A stretch of DNA of 64,000 bases from Bacillus sp. FJAT-27264 (GTDB lineage: Bacteria > Bacillota > Bacilli > Paenibacillales > Paenibacillaceae), in the NCBI RefSeq assembly GCF_001682855.1, contig NZ_MAQW01000002.1, positions 62,694-126,693 on the forward strand. The letters are read 5' to 3'. Both the position numbers and the translations under genes were made by a program. The first letter of the stretch is position 1. Each line of letters starts with the position of its first letter. Below the pieces are notes generated by a model. The model was not told where the DNA came from. It saw only the letters and a program-made list of their open reading frames with translations, and did no database searches. Shown here in pieces: positions 1 to 12,708 of the stretch.

Positions 1-605
1 GACTCTCCTGTAATAGAGGATTGATCGACAGCCGATTCCCCCCGGCAGACCAAGCCATCGGCAGGGATCAGTTCGCCAGGGCGGACCAGCAGCAGGTCTC
101 CGATAGAAAGCTGCTCAATATCAACCTCGTTCATAGCGCCCTGCTCAATCCGTACCGCAGTGGCTGGCTTCAAGGCCATGAGTGAAGAAATGTCCTTTTT
201 GCTGCGCTCCATTGTATAGCTCTCCAGCGCACCGCTTAGAGCAAAGATGAAGATCAACATAGCCCCTTCATTCCAGTATCCAATGGTCGCAGCACCCAGC
301 GCCGCGGCAATCATCAGCAAGTTGACGTCGAGGTCGCGTTCCTTGACCAGTGTCTCCACGCCCTCCTTGGCCTTGATCCAGCCGCCGATCGTATATGAGA
401 TTACGTAAAGAATAATGGAAAGAATCTGCGACCAGCCACCCACTGCCCAAGCCAGCAGCATGATCAACCCGCTGCCCAGCGCCGCTTGCATTTCTGTGTT
501 GCTCAGCATCGCCCGGGGATCGAACCTCCGGGGTTGTGGTGCACCCGGTGGCTTAGCGCCTCGGGATAAGGCCCCTTCACGGGGTAAATGTTTAGTTGCT
601 TGCAT
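1..605 (-). CDS. Heavy-metal P1B-type ATPase, N-terminal part (ZosA/PfeT-like)
   Basis: The frame reads MQATKHL... and runs off the left edge after about 201 codons, so only the N-terminus is seen. Hydrophobic helices come first, then the stretch GYWNEGAMLIFIFALSGALE, then the actuator region ending in the P-type ATPase motif ITGES at the window edge. There is no N-terminal CxxC metal-binding domain, and the helices resemble P1B-4 efflux ATPases such as B. subtilis ZosA/PfeT. The start is the ATG at 605 after AGGAAGGTG. The phosphorylation DKTGT motif lies outside the window. Metal specificity cannot be read here. Fur-like and MntR-like sites upstream point to iron, manganese or zinc. Confidence 0.85.
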   Translation of the reverse strand, partial: MQATKHLPREGALSRGAKPPGAPQPRRFDPRAMLSNTEMQAALGSGLIMLLAWAVGGWSQILSIILYVISYTIGGWIKAKEGVETLVKERDLDVNLLMIAAALGAATIGYWNEGAMLIFIFALSGALESYTMERSKKDISSLMALKPATAVRIEQGAMNEVDIEQLSIGDLLLVRPGELIPADGLVCRGESAVDQSSITGE

Positions 606-700
606 AGTAATCACCTTCCTGTAAAGTTTTGTGAAGCATAAGCTTCCTGTATTCCTTCGCAACAAAACTTGCTTCAGGAGCTTTCGCCTACCTCTCACTG

Positions 701-717
701 AGAATGAGAGCCATTCT
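701..717. promoter_or_regulatory. Fur/PerR/Zur-like inverted repeat in the ATPase leader
   Basis: AGAATG-AGAGC-CATTCT is a perfect 6-5-6 inverted repeat, about 96 bp upstream of the ATPase start, and resembles Fur-family boxes. The assignment to a specific Fur-family protein is inference. Confidence 0.4.
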
Positions 718-735
718 TATGACCCCTAAAATGAC

Positions 736-768
736 ACATGCTGCCCCGGCTTAGCCGGGACAGCATGT
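736..768. terminator. Strong hairpin in the ATPase leader
   Basis: Two 15-nt arms with one mismatch (ACATGCTGCCCCGGC and its partner) surround a TTA loop. Neither strand has a good U-tract directly after it. It may be a leader hairpin or attenuator of the ATPase mRNA, or a weak terminator of something lost. Confidence 0.45.
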
Positions 769-830
769 TAAAAAGAATATGAAATTGTATTCAGGTTGTC
801 ATTTGCCGTAAGTCATGATGAGAACGCCAT

Positions 831-845
831 TGAGAACGATAATCA
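831..845. promoter_or_regulatory. Fur-like 7-1-7 box upstream of the ATPase
   Basis: TGAGAACGATAATCA matches the Fur 7-1-7 consensus (TGATAATNATTATCA) at 11 of 14 defined positions. It lies about 20 bp from the MntR-like site at 868-884, so the ATPase promoter may receive two metal signals. Confidence 0.4.
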
Positions 846-867
846 TTGTTGCAACAGTACAAATATA

Positions 868-884
868 TTTCCTCGGTGCAACTT
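868..884. promoter_or_regulatory. MntR-like operator upstream of the P-type ATPase
   Basis: TTTCCTCGGTGCAACTT is identical at 16 of 17 positions to the site at 15252-15268 in front of mntH. Known MntR boxes have the same AAGTTxxnnnnGGAAACTT layout. The next gene on this side is the ATPase starting at 605. Confidence 0.5.
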
Positions 885-1474
885 AAGGTCATAATACCCC
901 TTTCCGCAAGATATGTAAAGCGCTAGATAAGCCTAACAAAAGAAATTCACAAAAGGGAAGTTAAGCGAAGGTGGGCGAACGTGCAAGTGGAGCTGTAGGC
1001 GCAAAGGGCTCGCCTGGAAGCTTTCCATGGAAGAGCTAGCACCGGGTCATAGACTATCGATATCAATACCTATTACCCATGGCTGTTCAAATCCAACGAT
1101 TTCAATAGGAGCGGTAATTCCCCTTCACCAGTCGTCATAACAATGGAAAAGAGTAATTACCTCCCCAACTAATGGCATTTTTGCACCTTATTTTTCTTCA
1201 ATATAGGAAAAATAGTAAAATAGAGGCATTATTGTATCTTATTTTCCGGAAAAACACGCTGGATGGGGTATTCTGGAAGATTTAAGGTGCAATATTGCAC
1301 TTAATCTCCAATAACCCTTAGCTGCGGAGGATTTAAGGTACAAAAATGCCGTTAATTACACGTCGATGCTTCTTCTTATGTAGGCTCTCTTATTTCTTGG
1401 CTATGTTTGTTTTTTAATGCGTTCTACTATAGATGCGCCTATTTTTATGTAGGCGTTATTGTACTATTGAACGC
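885..1474. repeat. Intergenic region with four degenerate copies of a short AT-rich repeat
   Basis: No convincing gene is present. Four related segments occur at 1173-1196, 1225-1247, 1279-1306 and 1330-1359. Each carries a core like TTAAGGTGCAAAAATGC or its complement, a near-palindrome built from GTGCA/TGCAC arms, and the copies alternate in orientation. This looks like a small interspersed intergenic repeat family rather than an operator array. The remainder, including 900-1150, shows nothing recognisable. Confidence 0.5.
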
Positions 1475-1506
1475 AAAAAAAGCAGGTCCACGGTGCCCGG
1501 ACCTGC
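1475..1506 (-). terminator. Rho-independent terminator of the PEP-utilising-like gene
   Basis: On the minus strand GCAGGTCC...GGACCTGC forms an 8-bp stem and is followed by seven T residues, just after the stop at 1517. Confidence 0.85.
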
Positions 1507-1516
1507 CTTTGCTCTA

Positions 1517-2578
1517 CTACAGCCCGCCTCCGGCAGCTGTATCCATGCTGTCCTGCCGCGCGATCCACGTCAGGCAGGCCGCCCGCAGCAGCGCCTCGGT
1601 CCGCTGACCGGCGCTGCAAAAGATCCCGCTAAGGCCGATCTCATACAGATCGGCCAAGGCGCGCGCCGCCGCAGCTCCGGCGGCGAACACCACAGCCGCC
1701 GGCCGCACGCGGCGCACGGCGGCCAGGACCTGGCCCGCCGCGGCGACGAAGTCTTGCGCGGCGTTCTCCTCCGGCGCGGCTTCGCCCTCCGCGCCGTCCA
1801 GCACGAGGAAATCGGCGATACGCGCGATTTCCCCGGCGGCGGCACGCTCGGCATCGGGGGCGATTAGCGCCCCGATGCGGCAGGCCGCCGCAAAAGCGTG
1901 GCCGAGTGTCTGATCGGCCACTTCCTCGATGAATTCGCGCTGTGCCGCGAATTCGGCCGCGCTGGCGGGTGATGGCGCCAGCAGATCCAGGCGGCATTCG
2001 CCGCCCTGGCGCTGCCGCTCCGCCACCGCAGCGAACAGCGCTTCCAGCTGCGCATCCTGAAGCGCGGCCAGCCGGGACCGCCGTCCCGCAAGCTCCGGCG
2101 GGGACAGCAGGGTGACGACGGCCCAGTCGCCGTCCGGAGACTCCAGCAGCTCGGCGGCTTCGGCCCGCAGCCGATAATAGATGCGCTGGAGCGCACGATC
2201 CGCAGCTAGACCATCGTCACTGACCAGCCAGCTGTCATATAGGCTGGCCAGCTCCGGGGCCAGCAGCCATTCCTCGCTGCGGATCAGGCAAGGCCCTGCA
2301 GGCATGGTCCCGCCCTCCGGACGCGGGGCCGGGCGCTCGTTCCGACCGTCACGCAGCACCAGAAAAGAGGGCTGCAAGCCGGTACGCTTGAAATACGTGC
2401 GGTTCAGCTGCAGCGCCGCTTCCCTGCGCACACTGCTTACTTCAGGTTCTGCAGGTGATGGAACTGCGGAACCCTTTGGAGTCAGGTCCGCTTCTCGAAC
2501 CTGCTCATCTGCGCTATTCATTAACGGGCGCTCCTCATTCTTTTGGATTTGATCCTGCTGCTGACGTTCACCCTTCAT
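1517..2578 (-). CDS. PEP-utilising enzyme TIM-barrel-like protein, very GC-rich
   Basis: About 353 residues. The C-terminal half resembles the TIM barrel of PtsI and pyruvate phosphate dikinase: an IGALIAP strand, then IARIADFLVLDG in the place of the VDFFSIGTNDL segment, then an LADLYEIGLSGIFCS segment like the GLDYVSCSP turn. There is no phospho-histidine domain, and the catalytic residues look degenerate, so activity is doubtful. The ATG at 2578 follows AAGGTGGG and is preferred over the upstream in-frame codon at 2623. The alanine-rich, extremely GC-rich composition differs from both neighbours. It may be a regulatory or vestigial relative of PEP enzymes; the substrate is unknown. Confidence 0.55.
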   Translation of the reverse strand: MKGERQQQDQIQKNEERPLMNSADEQVREADLTPKGSAVPSPAEPEVSSVRREAALQLNRTYFKRTGLQPSFLVLRDGRNERPAPRPEGGTMPAGPCLIRSEEWLLAPELASLYDSWLVSDDGLAADRALQRIYYRLRAEAAELLESPDGDWAVVTLLSPPELAGRRSRLAALQDAQLEALFAAVAERQRQGGECRLDLLAPSPASAAEFAAQREFIEEVADQTLGHAFAAACRIGALIAPDAERAAAGEIARIADFLVLDGAEGEAAPEENAAQDFVAAAGQVLAAVRRVRPAAVVFAAGAAAARALADLYEIGLSGIFCSAGQRTEALLRAACLTWIARQDSMDTAAGGGL

Positions 2579-2772
2579 TTCCGCACCCACCTTTTCAGCT
2601 TTTGATTCCTGTCGGCTCCTCAAGGGACAACTTCCGGATTACCGGCAGTTTCATGCTTCACTTATAAATACTGGAATGCAGCTGGAAATATGCAAGCGTT
2701 GCCAAATCCACCCGGAGCGGACAAAACCAAAAAAAGCATCCGGACTACGAAGAATCTTCCTTCTTCGAGAAG

Positions 2773-2818
2773 AGCTGGCAGTCTTCACTCCGGGGAACCG
2801 GGGCGAAGACTGCCAGCT
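2773..2818. terminator. Long hairpin after metY
   Basis: AGCTGGCAGTCTTC pairs with its perfect complement around a CCGG-rich loop. The U-tract is poor on both strands. It sits 54 bp past the metY stop and probably ends or stabilises that mRNA. Confidence 0.55.
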
Positions 2819-2871
2819 GCTTGGAAGAAAGGCTGATAACCAAGTAGCACAGGATGCTTGATGGAAGAGGA

Positions 2872-4475
<1,604 letters not shown>

Positions 4476-4479
4476 AGAG

Positions 4480-4520
4480 AAAAGGCTGTCCCCGCCCCCT
4501 CTCAGGCATGCAGGACAACC
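4480..4520 (-). terminator. Probable terminator of the SPFH-protein gene
   Basis: On the minus strand GGTTGTCC pairs with GGACAGCC and is followed by TTTTC, downstream of the stop at 4556. Confidence 0.5.
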
Positions 4521-4555
4521 TTCCATATAATCTATCGCGATCCGGTTCAGATGCC

Positions 4556-5398
4556 TTACGGCTTCTGTTGCGTGAGAGACTGGACATCCACGAACGGGGT
4601 AGCCCCTCCTGTCACGGTAGGCAGGACACCGTTCCATTTATCCAGCGCCTTCTCCTGCACCTCAATCTGCTTCAGCTGCACCAGTTCAGGAGTAACCTCC
4701 TGCTTCTTGAGCCGCAGCGATTCAGCTTCGGCCTGTGCCTGAGCTACTTTCTGCTTTGCCTCAATCTCAATCCGCCGCAGATCATTCTCGGCCTTGAGCG
4801 CTTGCTGCTGGGCGACCTGCTTAGCTTCTATTGACTGATTGAAAGCATCGGAGAATTTAAAGTTAACGATGTTAATATCATTAACGATCAGATCGTATTT
4901 GGCCAAACGGGTCTTGAGCTGGTCGCTAACCTCTCCGGACACCACATCACGGCGTGTGATCAGATCCTCGGCAGGATATTTGGCAGTGACTTCTTTGACA
5001 ATCTCCTGAATGGCCGGATTGATGATGACCGTATCATAATTACCCCCGATATTGTTCATCAGGTGAAAGACAGAAGCTTTGTTCACCGAATAGTTGACCG
5101 CCACATGAGTTGATACCGGCTGCAGATCTTTGGAAGACGCAGAGGTATCCGTCTCGGATTTGGTGACTTGTGTATTGACCTGAATGACAGTTTGGATAAA
5201 CGGAATTTTAAAATGAATACCCGGCGCCAAGGTATTATCATTTAGCTTCCCGAAGGTTTTGTACAAACCGACATGACCATATTCCACCGAAGCGTATGCA
5301 TTAGTTCCAAGCACAGCTACAACCAGTACAGCGACAATACCACCAATTAGTTTGCCCGGGTGGAACTGCTTTGTCTTTGGGTTCAACTCCACATTCAT
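4556..5398 (-). CDS. Prohibitin/SPFH (band 7) family membrane protein
   Basis: 280 residues. One N-terminal transmembrane helix (residues about 18-38) is followed by an SPFH/band 7 domain with the characteristic start SVEYGHVGLYKTFGKL and PGIHFKIPF. A charged coiled coil rich in A, E, K and Q (about 195-245) then leads to a short tail. Family members oligomerise on the membrane as scaffolds or chaperones of membrane proteases. A ribosome site (GGAGGAG) lies just upstream of the ATG. No partner gene is adjacent, so the specific role is unknown. Confidence 0.88.
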   Translation of the reverse strand: MNVELNPKTKQFHPGKLIGGIVAVLVVAVLGTNAYASVEYGHVGLYKTFGKLNDNTLAPGIHFKIPFIQTVIQVNTQVTKSETDTSASSKDLQPVSTHVAVNYSVNKASVFHLMNNIGGNYDTVIINPAIQEIVKEVTAKYPAEDLITRRDVVSGEVSDQLKTRLAKYDLIVNDINIVNFKFSDAFNQSIEAKQVAQQQALKAENDLRRIEIEAKQKVAQAQAEAESLRLKKQEVTPELVQLKQIEVQEKALDKWNGVLPTVTGGATPFVDVQSLTQQKP

Positions 5399-5501
5399 TT
5401 AATCTCCTCCTGCTTATCATGAGCAGCCGGTAGCCCAGCTGCTGGCTTAACCCTCTATACGGTGGTCGTTACCGATCAGTTTCAATAAATTGGCTATCAA
5501 C

Positions 5502-5534
5502 AAAAACAGCCCTTTCCTCCTAAGGAAAGAGCTG
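5502..5534 (-). terminator. Terminator of the SulP permease gene
   Basis: CAGCTCTTTCCT/AGGAAAGGGCTG stem on the minus strand, followed by a run of five T residues. Confidence 0.85.
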
Positions 5535-5579
5535 CTTCATTCAGGTCTGAAAATATCAACACCTGGTTGTTCATATAGT

Positions 5580-7031
5580 CTAATGACTGCCAGTTAAGGA
5601 TAAGCCAACCCGCTTAAGCAGGCGTGAGCTTTCTTCATTCAGTCCTGTGATGATAACCTTCTTGTCATGCTGAGCATATTTGCCGATGATCTTCGCAATC
5701 GCACTCACTGCCGACTGGTCCCAAACATGGGAATGCGAGAAGTCGATGATGATCTCCGCCGGGTCGGCTTCATATTGAAAATGCTGAACGAAATGACTTG
5801 TTGTGCCAAAGAATAATTGACCGGATACCCTATAGGTTCTGGAAGAAGAGGCTTCCTGAACGGTAACATGGATCGAGGCGATTTTCCAGGCAAACGACAA
5901 GGCACTAAGCAATACACCGAACAACACACCAATGGATAAATTGTCCGTAGCTACAACCGTTACCACTGTTACAATCATCACCAGCGCATCGCTTACAGGT
6001 ACGCGGGCCAATGTCTTGAGTGCACCCCACTCAAACGTGCTGATCGAGACCATAAACATTACACCAACGAGTGCGGCCATCGGGATCTGCTTGACGACAT
6101 CCCCGAGAACGAGGATCAGGAACAACAAGAAAATACCTGATACGAACGTGGACAGCCGGGTGCGCCCGCCGGACTTCATGTTAACCATGGATTGGCCAAT
6201 CATCGCGCAGCCTGCCATGCCACCGAAGAATCCGGTTACGACATTCGCCAGCCCCTGGCCCTTCGCTTCCCGGTTCTTGTCGCTGCCAGTGCCGGTAATA
6301 TCATCGATCAGCGTCGCCGTCATCAGCGATTCAAGCAAGCCAACAACCGCGAGCGAAAGAGAGTAGGGCAATATAATCAGCAAAGTATCCAGTGTAAAGG
6401 GCGCCTGCGGAATATGAAATAACGGCAGTGCCGCCGTAATATTGCCCATATCCCCTACGGTTTTCACATCTAAATGCAGTGAGATGCTGAGGACCGAAAC
6501 GGCGATAATTGCAAATAAAGCGGATGGTATGACTTTAGTGAACTTTGGTACCACATAGATAATAACCAATGTCAGAGCTACCAGACCATACATGATCCAG
6601 CCTTGTCCTTTGAAATGCGTGAGTTGGGCCATAAAAACCAGGATCGCCAAAGCATTTACGAATCCGGTCATCACCGGCTGTGGCACAAAAGTAATGAACC
6701 GGCCCAGCTTCAGAGTACCCATCAAAATCTGGATCAGACCTGCCAATACAGTGGCAGCGAACAGGTACTCGATCCCGTACTGGGCCACCAAAGTACCGAC
6801 CAGAAGCGCCATCGCTCCTGTGGCTGCCGAGATCATCCCGGGTCTTCCTCCTGCAAATGCTGTAATCATTGCAATGCAAACGGAAGCGTACAGTCCCACC
6901 ATCGGACTTACTCCCGCCAGAATGGAGAAAGCGATCGCTTCCGGAATGAGCGCAACGGCTACCGTCATTCCGGAAAGAATATCGCTGCGGGTGTTGGAGA
7001 ACCACCCATTATTCAATGTAAGCTGCTTCAA
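5580..7031 (-). CDS. SulP family anion permease with STAS domain
   Basis: 483 residues: about 10-12 membrane helices, then a C-terminal STAS domain (about 390-480) ending in the strand [14 protein letters not shown]. The N-terminal [20 protein letters not shown] and the [14 protein letters not shown] signature mark SulP transporters, which carry sulfate or bicarbonate. The sequence type is close to bicarbonate/sodium BicA-like and YbaR-like proteins. The start is a TTG about 11 nt after GGAGG. The substrate is not determinable from sequence. Confidence 0.88.
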   Translation of the reverse strand: MKQLTLNNGWFSNTRSDILSGMTVAVALIPEAIAFSILAGVSPMVGLYASVCIAMITAFAGGRPGMISAATGAMALLVGTLVAQYGIEYLFAATVLAGLIQILMGTLKLGRFITFVPQPVMTGFVNALAILVFMAQLTHFKGQGWIMYGLVALTLVIIYVVPKFTKVIPSALFAIIAVSVLSISLHLDVKTVGDMGNITAALPLFHIPQAPFTLDTLLIILPYSLSLAVVGLLESLMTATLIDDITGTGSDKNREAKGQGLANVVTGFFGGMAGCAMIGQSMVNMKSGGRTRLSTFVSGIFLLFLILVLGDVVKQIPMAALVGVMFMVSISTFEWGALKTLARVPVSDALVMIVTVVTVVATDNLSIGVLFGVLLSALSFAWKIASIHVTVQEASSSRTYRVSGQLFFGTTSHFVQHFQYEADPAEIIIDFSHSHVWDQSAVSAIAKIIGKYAQHDKKVIITGLNEESSRLLKRVGLSLTGSH

Positions 7032-7307
7032 GTTTCTGTGATCCTCCTATGCTGTTAAGGGTATTAAGGACTTATCCTCTAAGTCCGGGTCCGGTGCAAC
7101 GCTGATGCTGCTTATTGTACCCGACTACCCGTCACCTTCACAAAAAGTAATTGCTACCTTGTAAGCGCTTATAACTCTCCTTTTCTCCCGTATTCTGCCG
7201 ATTTATTTCAAATTCAATATATTTATTGACGTTATCTAGATTGGTCTTTCAAAATTAGTAAATTCGTACTTGCGGAAAATGTATGGACTTCCGGCTATCT
7301 AAATAAT

Positions 7308-8387
7308 TTATTGTTTGTACAGGCCCGAAGCCTTCACTTGATCGAAGAACGTATTGAACTCATCAATGTTCAACTGCTGCGCCGCATCGGACAATGCTGT
7401 GGCCGGATCGGGGTGCACCTCAACCATGATGCCGTCGGCACCGGCAGCGAGCGCGGCCTTGGCACAAGGCACCAGAATGTCCTTGCGTCCTGTGGAGTGA
7501 GTAACGTCCACCAGCACCGGCAAATGGCTCTCCTGCTTCAAGATCGGCACAGCTGAAATATCCAGTGTGTTGCGAGTCCATTTCTCGTACGTACGGATGC
7601 CGCGTTCAATCAGCATGACCTGTGTGTTGCCACGGGACATGATGTATTCGGCTGCATGCAGGAATTCTTCCATGGTCGCTGCAAGTCCACGCTTCAGCAG
7701 CACCGGCTTATTCAGCTCTCCCGCCGCCTTCAACAGCTCGAAGTTCTGCATGTTGCGGGCACCGATCTGAATAATATCCACATAATCCAGCGCTGGCTCC
7801 AGATGAGCCGGGTCAACAATCTCGCTGATCGTCAGCAGGCCGTATTCGTTCGCCGCTTCTCGCAGAATCCGCAAGCCATCCATACCAAGGCCCTGGAAAT
7901 CATACGGAGAGGTCCGAGGCTTGAACGCTCCGCCGCGCATAACGCGGATTCCGGCTTTTTGTAAGGCTGCTGCTACGGTACGGGTCTGAAGCTCACTTTC
8001 TACCGAACAAGGTCCGGCTACCATCAGGGAAGACAATCCACCCACAGTTACATCACCAGGAAGCGATATGACTGTATCCTCCTGCTGGCTTTTCCGGCTG
8101 ACCAGAAGGGTCTTCTTATGTTCTGCTGATTGCAGGTCAAGGGAGGCTGAGAATATTTGCTTGAACAAGCTGCGGATCGTACTGTCCGTAAACGGTCCCT
8201 TATTGCTCGCTACCAGCTTCTCCAACATTTGCTTCTCCCGCTCGGGATCGAACTTCGGCACGCCCTGCTTTTCCTTCAAAGTACCGATTTCCTGAACAAT
8301 CTTTGCCCGCTCGGAAATCAGCTCCAACAATTGACCGTTAATTCCATCCAGACGCTCTCTCAGCTCATCCAATTCCACATTACTCAT
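7308..8387 (-). CDS. aroA: 3-deoxy-7-phosphoheptulonate synthase fused to chorismate mutase
   Basis: About 359 residues. The N-terminal AroQ-type chorismate mutase domain (about 1-85) contains [20 protein letters not shown] and the conserved K and Q positions. A class I-beta DAHP synthase domain (about 115-359) follows, with [26 protein letters not shown] and the C-terminal [14 protein letters not shown]. The enzyme makes the first committed compound of aromatic amino-acid synthesis, and the mutase domain acts in feedback control in Bacillota. The ATG at 8387 has AGGAG at ideal spacing, whereas the in-frame GTG nine bases upstream overlaps that ribosome site. A T-box leader precedes it. Confidence 0.93.
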   Translation of the reverse strand: MSNVELDELRERLDGINGQLLELISERAKIVQEIGTLKEKQGVPKFDPEREKQMLEKLVASNKGPFTDSTIRSLFKQIFSASLDLQSAEHKKTLLVSRKSQQEDTVISLPGDVTVGGLSSLMVAGPCSVESELQTRTVAAALQKAGIRVMRGGAFKPRTSPYDFQGLGMDGLRILREAANEYGLLTISEIVDPAHLEPALDYVDIIQIGARNMQNFELLKAAGELNKPVLLKRGLAATMEEFLHAAEYIMSRGNTQVMLIERGIRTYEKWTRNTLDISAVPILKQESHLPVLVDVTHSTGRKDILVPCAKAALAAGADGIMVEVHPDPATALSDAAQQLNIDEFNTFFDQVKASGLYKQ

Positions 8388-8424
8388 ACCTTCCACTCCT
8401 CTTCTTCATCATATATTTGGAACG

Positions 8425-8725
8425 CAAAAAAGGCCCCCGTCGCAAGGGACGAGGAGCCGTGGTACCACCCTTATTTAGAATGACCTCCGGTAATCGGCAT
8501 TCCCAAGAAACCTGGCGGTTGCTTCTGCCGCGAAAGAACATTCTGTCTTTCACCCGGTAACGCGGGGCGCGGGCCACCCTACTCATGCTTATGCCGCTTG
8601 GCAAAACACTTCAGGGGCCGACTCGGAAGTGAACTTCGGCGCATATCGTCTCATGAGGGTGCTCTCAGTCTCCGGCACGCCTTCCCTGTTAAGATCCGCT
8701 TCTTGCGCTTACTCTCTTCGTCATT
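8425..8725 (-). ncRNA. T-box riboswitch leader of the DAHP synthase gene, probable Phe specifier
   Basis: The T-box core AGGGTGGTACCACGG lies at 8458-8473 (minus strand). A GC-rich terminator stem and six T residues follow at 8426-8456. Stem I begins near 8722 (GACGAAGAGAGTA), and its 3' side carries the specifier loop CGAAGTTCA. With the usual GAA-n-codon-A layout this gives codon TTC, phenylalanine. Uncharged tRNA-Phe would favour the antiterminator and raise expression of the downstream gene. Confidence 0.88.
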
Positions 8726-8768
8726 ATCCTTGCCTGTATATCAGCACATCCTTGTGCTGGTTTCTGCT

Positions 8769-8797
8769 ATCTTAATCAAAAATCAAGCCGGTTGCAA
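8769..8797 (-). promoter_or_regulatory. SigA promoter of the T-box leader
   Basis: TTGCAA, a 17-bp spacer and TAAGAT on the minus strand, about 45 bp before stem I of the T-box. Confidence 0.65.
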
Positions 8798-8889
8798 GGA
8801 GTTCATTTAACGCTTTGTCGCTTCACTCGATCATGATAGGATAAGCCAATTCCTTGGACTTTCCTATCCTTCCTGTGCTACGCTCGCTT

Positions 8890-11163
<2,274 letters not shown>

Positions 11164-11360
11164 CTGTCCCACCGCCGTTTCGTGGAGTAAGGCTAGCATT
11201 AAGCAAGCTATTTGATAGTTAAATTCTTTATTATAAATATCTGGTATAACTGTAGGAAAGTCAATGTGAATAGAGGAGTTTATCGCTCCTGAGCAGACGC
11301 TAGTGATCACACTCCAAATGTACGATAATAATCCCATTAAAAAGAAACAATAACTCACAA

Positions 11361-11391
11361 ACTTACAATTCGTAAGTGATTATGATATAAT
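11361..11391 (+). promoter_or_regulatory. Promoter with overlapping inverted repeat before the LLM oxidoreductase
   Basis: TTACAA, a 17-bp spacer and TATAAT. The perfect dyad ACTTAC-AATTC-GTAAGT (11361-11377) covers the -35 box, a typical repressor position. The regulator is unknown. Confidence 0.6.
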
Positions 11392-11458
11392 GCATGTATT
11401 CCATCCATACGGACATGCTTTAACCAATTAATCTATGAATAGCAAGGGGTTCGGAAGT

Positions 11459-12553
11459 ATGAGTAATCATATACAACAAGAGGCTGCACCAGAATTTGAG
11501 TTTGGCATTTATACACTTGGGGATATTGTGACCGACTGTCTCACTGGAAAAACAATCACCCCGCGGCAGCGGCTGGATGAGGTGATTGCCGCCGCCAAGC
11601 TAGCCGATGAGGCGGGACTTGATGTCTTTGGTGTCGGTGAACATCACCGGCTGGATTTTGTTATCTCCTCGGTGCCTGTCGTTCTGGCGGCTGTGTCCCA
11701 GGTCACGCGCCGCATCAAGCTGACCAGCGCCACTACTGTGCTTAGCACAATTGATCCTGTCCGGGTCTTCGAGGACTTTGCCACACTTGATCTGCTATCC
11801 AATGGACGGGCTGAGATCATTGCTGGACGCGGTGCTTTCCTGGAATCTTTCCCCCTGTTCGGCTATAATCTTGAAGACTATCATCGCTTGTTCGCGGAGA
11901 ACATCCAGCTCCTTCAGGAGCTGAATCAGCATGAAATTATTAACTGGGAAGGCTCGTTCCGCTCTCCCCTCAGAAATGCGGAGATTGCTCCTAGGCCCGT
12001 ACAGCATAAGCTCCCGCTCTGGGTTGGCGTCGGCGGCTCGCCCGAGAGTGCAAAGAAAGCTGGCGCACTGGGCACAGGGTTAGCTATTGCCATCCTGAAC
12101 GGAAATCCAGCGCCTTTCAAAGAGCTTGCGGATAGCTATCGCCGCTCCGGCATGGAGGCCGGTCATTCCCTTGAGTCCCTGAAGGTTGCCATTACAAGTC
12201 ATGGCTATATTGCGGAAACTACACAGCAGGCGCTTGATGAATTTTATCCTTACTATTACAGCTACCGCAATTCCATCAGTCCGAGCCGAGACCAGCGATA
12301 TACAGTATCGCGCAGCGAATTCGATCAGTTTGCAGCCTTCGATAATACCTTGGCTGTAGGCAGTCCTCAGCAAATTATTGAGAAAATCCTTTACCAGCAT
12401 GAGCTGTTCGGACACAACCGCTTTATGACTCAGCTGGATATCGGTGGACTTCCTTACGCTAAGGTGGCATCAGCTATCGAACTGCTGGCCACCAAGGTAG
12501 CCCCTGTTGTACGACGGGAAATTGCTAAAAAGACCTCTTCAGTCTCCCTTTAA
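11459..12553 (+). CDS. LLM-class flavin-dependent oxidoreductase (luciferase-like)
   Basis: About 364 residues of the bacterial luciferase-like TIM-barrel family, which uses reduced FMN or F420-type flavin for oxygenation. Typical segments are DVFGVGEHHRLDF, LTSATTVLSTIDPVRVFEDFATLDLLSNGRAE and WVGVGGSPESAKKAG. The ATG at 11459 has AAGGGG at good spacing, better than the ATG 24 bases upstream. It is single-gene and convergent with nothing. A dyad over its promoter suggests local repression. The substrate is unknown. Confidence 0.88.
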   Translation: MSNHIQQEAAPEFEFGIYTLGDIVTDCLTGKTITPRQRLDEVIAAAKLADEAGLDVFGVGEHHRLDFVISSVPVVLAAVSQVTRRIKLTSATTVLSTIDPVRVFEDFATLDLLSNGRAEIIAGRGAFLESFPLFGYNLEDYHRLFAENIQLLQELNQHEIINWEGSFRSPLRNAEIAPRPVQHKLPLWVGVGGSPESAKKAGALGTGLAIAILNGNPAPFKELADSYRRSGMEAGHSLESLKVAITSHGYIAETTQQALDEFYPYYYSYRNSISPSRDQRYTVSRSEFDQFAAFDNTLAVGSPQQIIEKILYQHELFGHNRFMTQLDIGGLPYAKVASAIELLATKVAPVVRREIAKKTSSVSL

Positions 12554-12708
12554 AAGGGTCTTCTGCCGGATTTTTTTGTAGCTTCTCCATGGTATAATCT
12601 AAAGCTTCACGGGCATTATCCAATTCTTTGGTTCATGAATGGGGTAATGAGCCTAAGGCTGATTCTTTCAGATTCAGCCCCAGAATATTTCCCGGAAGCG
12701 AGGTACCT

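Noticed and set aside
1433..1867. A 144-codon plus-strand frame
   Set aside because: It is the shadow of the GC-rich minus-strand gene, has no ribosome site and overlaps its terminator.
2181..2552. Plus-strand frame of 123 codons opposite the PEP-utilising-like gene
   Set aside because: Antisense to an annotated gene with family resemblance; no ribosome site or family of its own.
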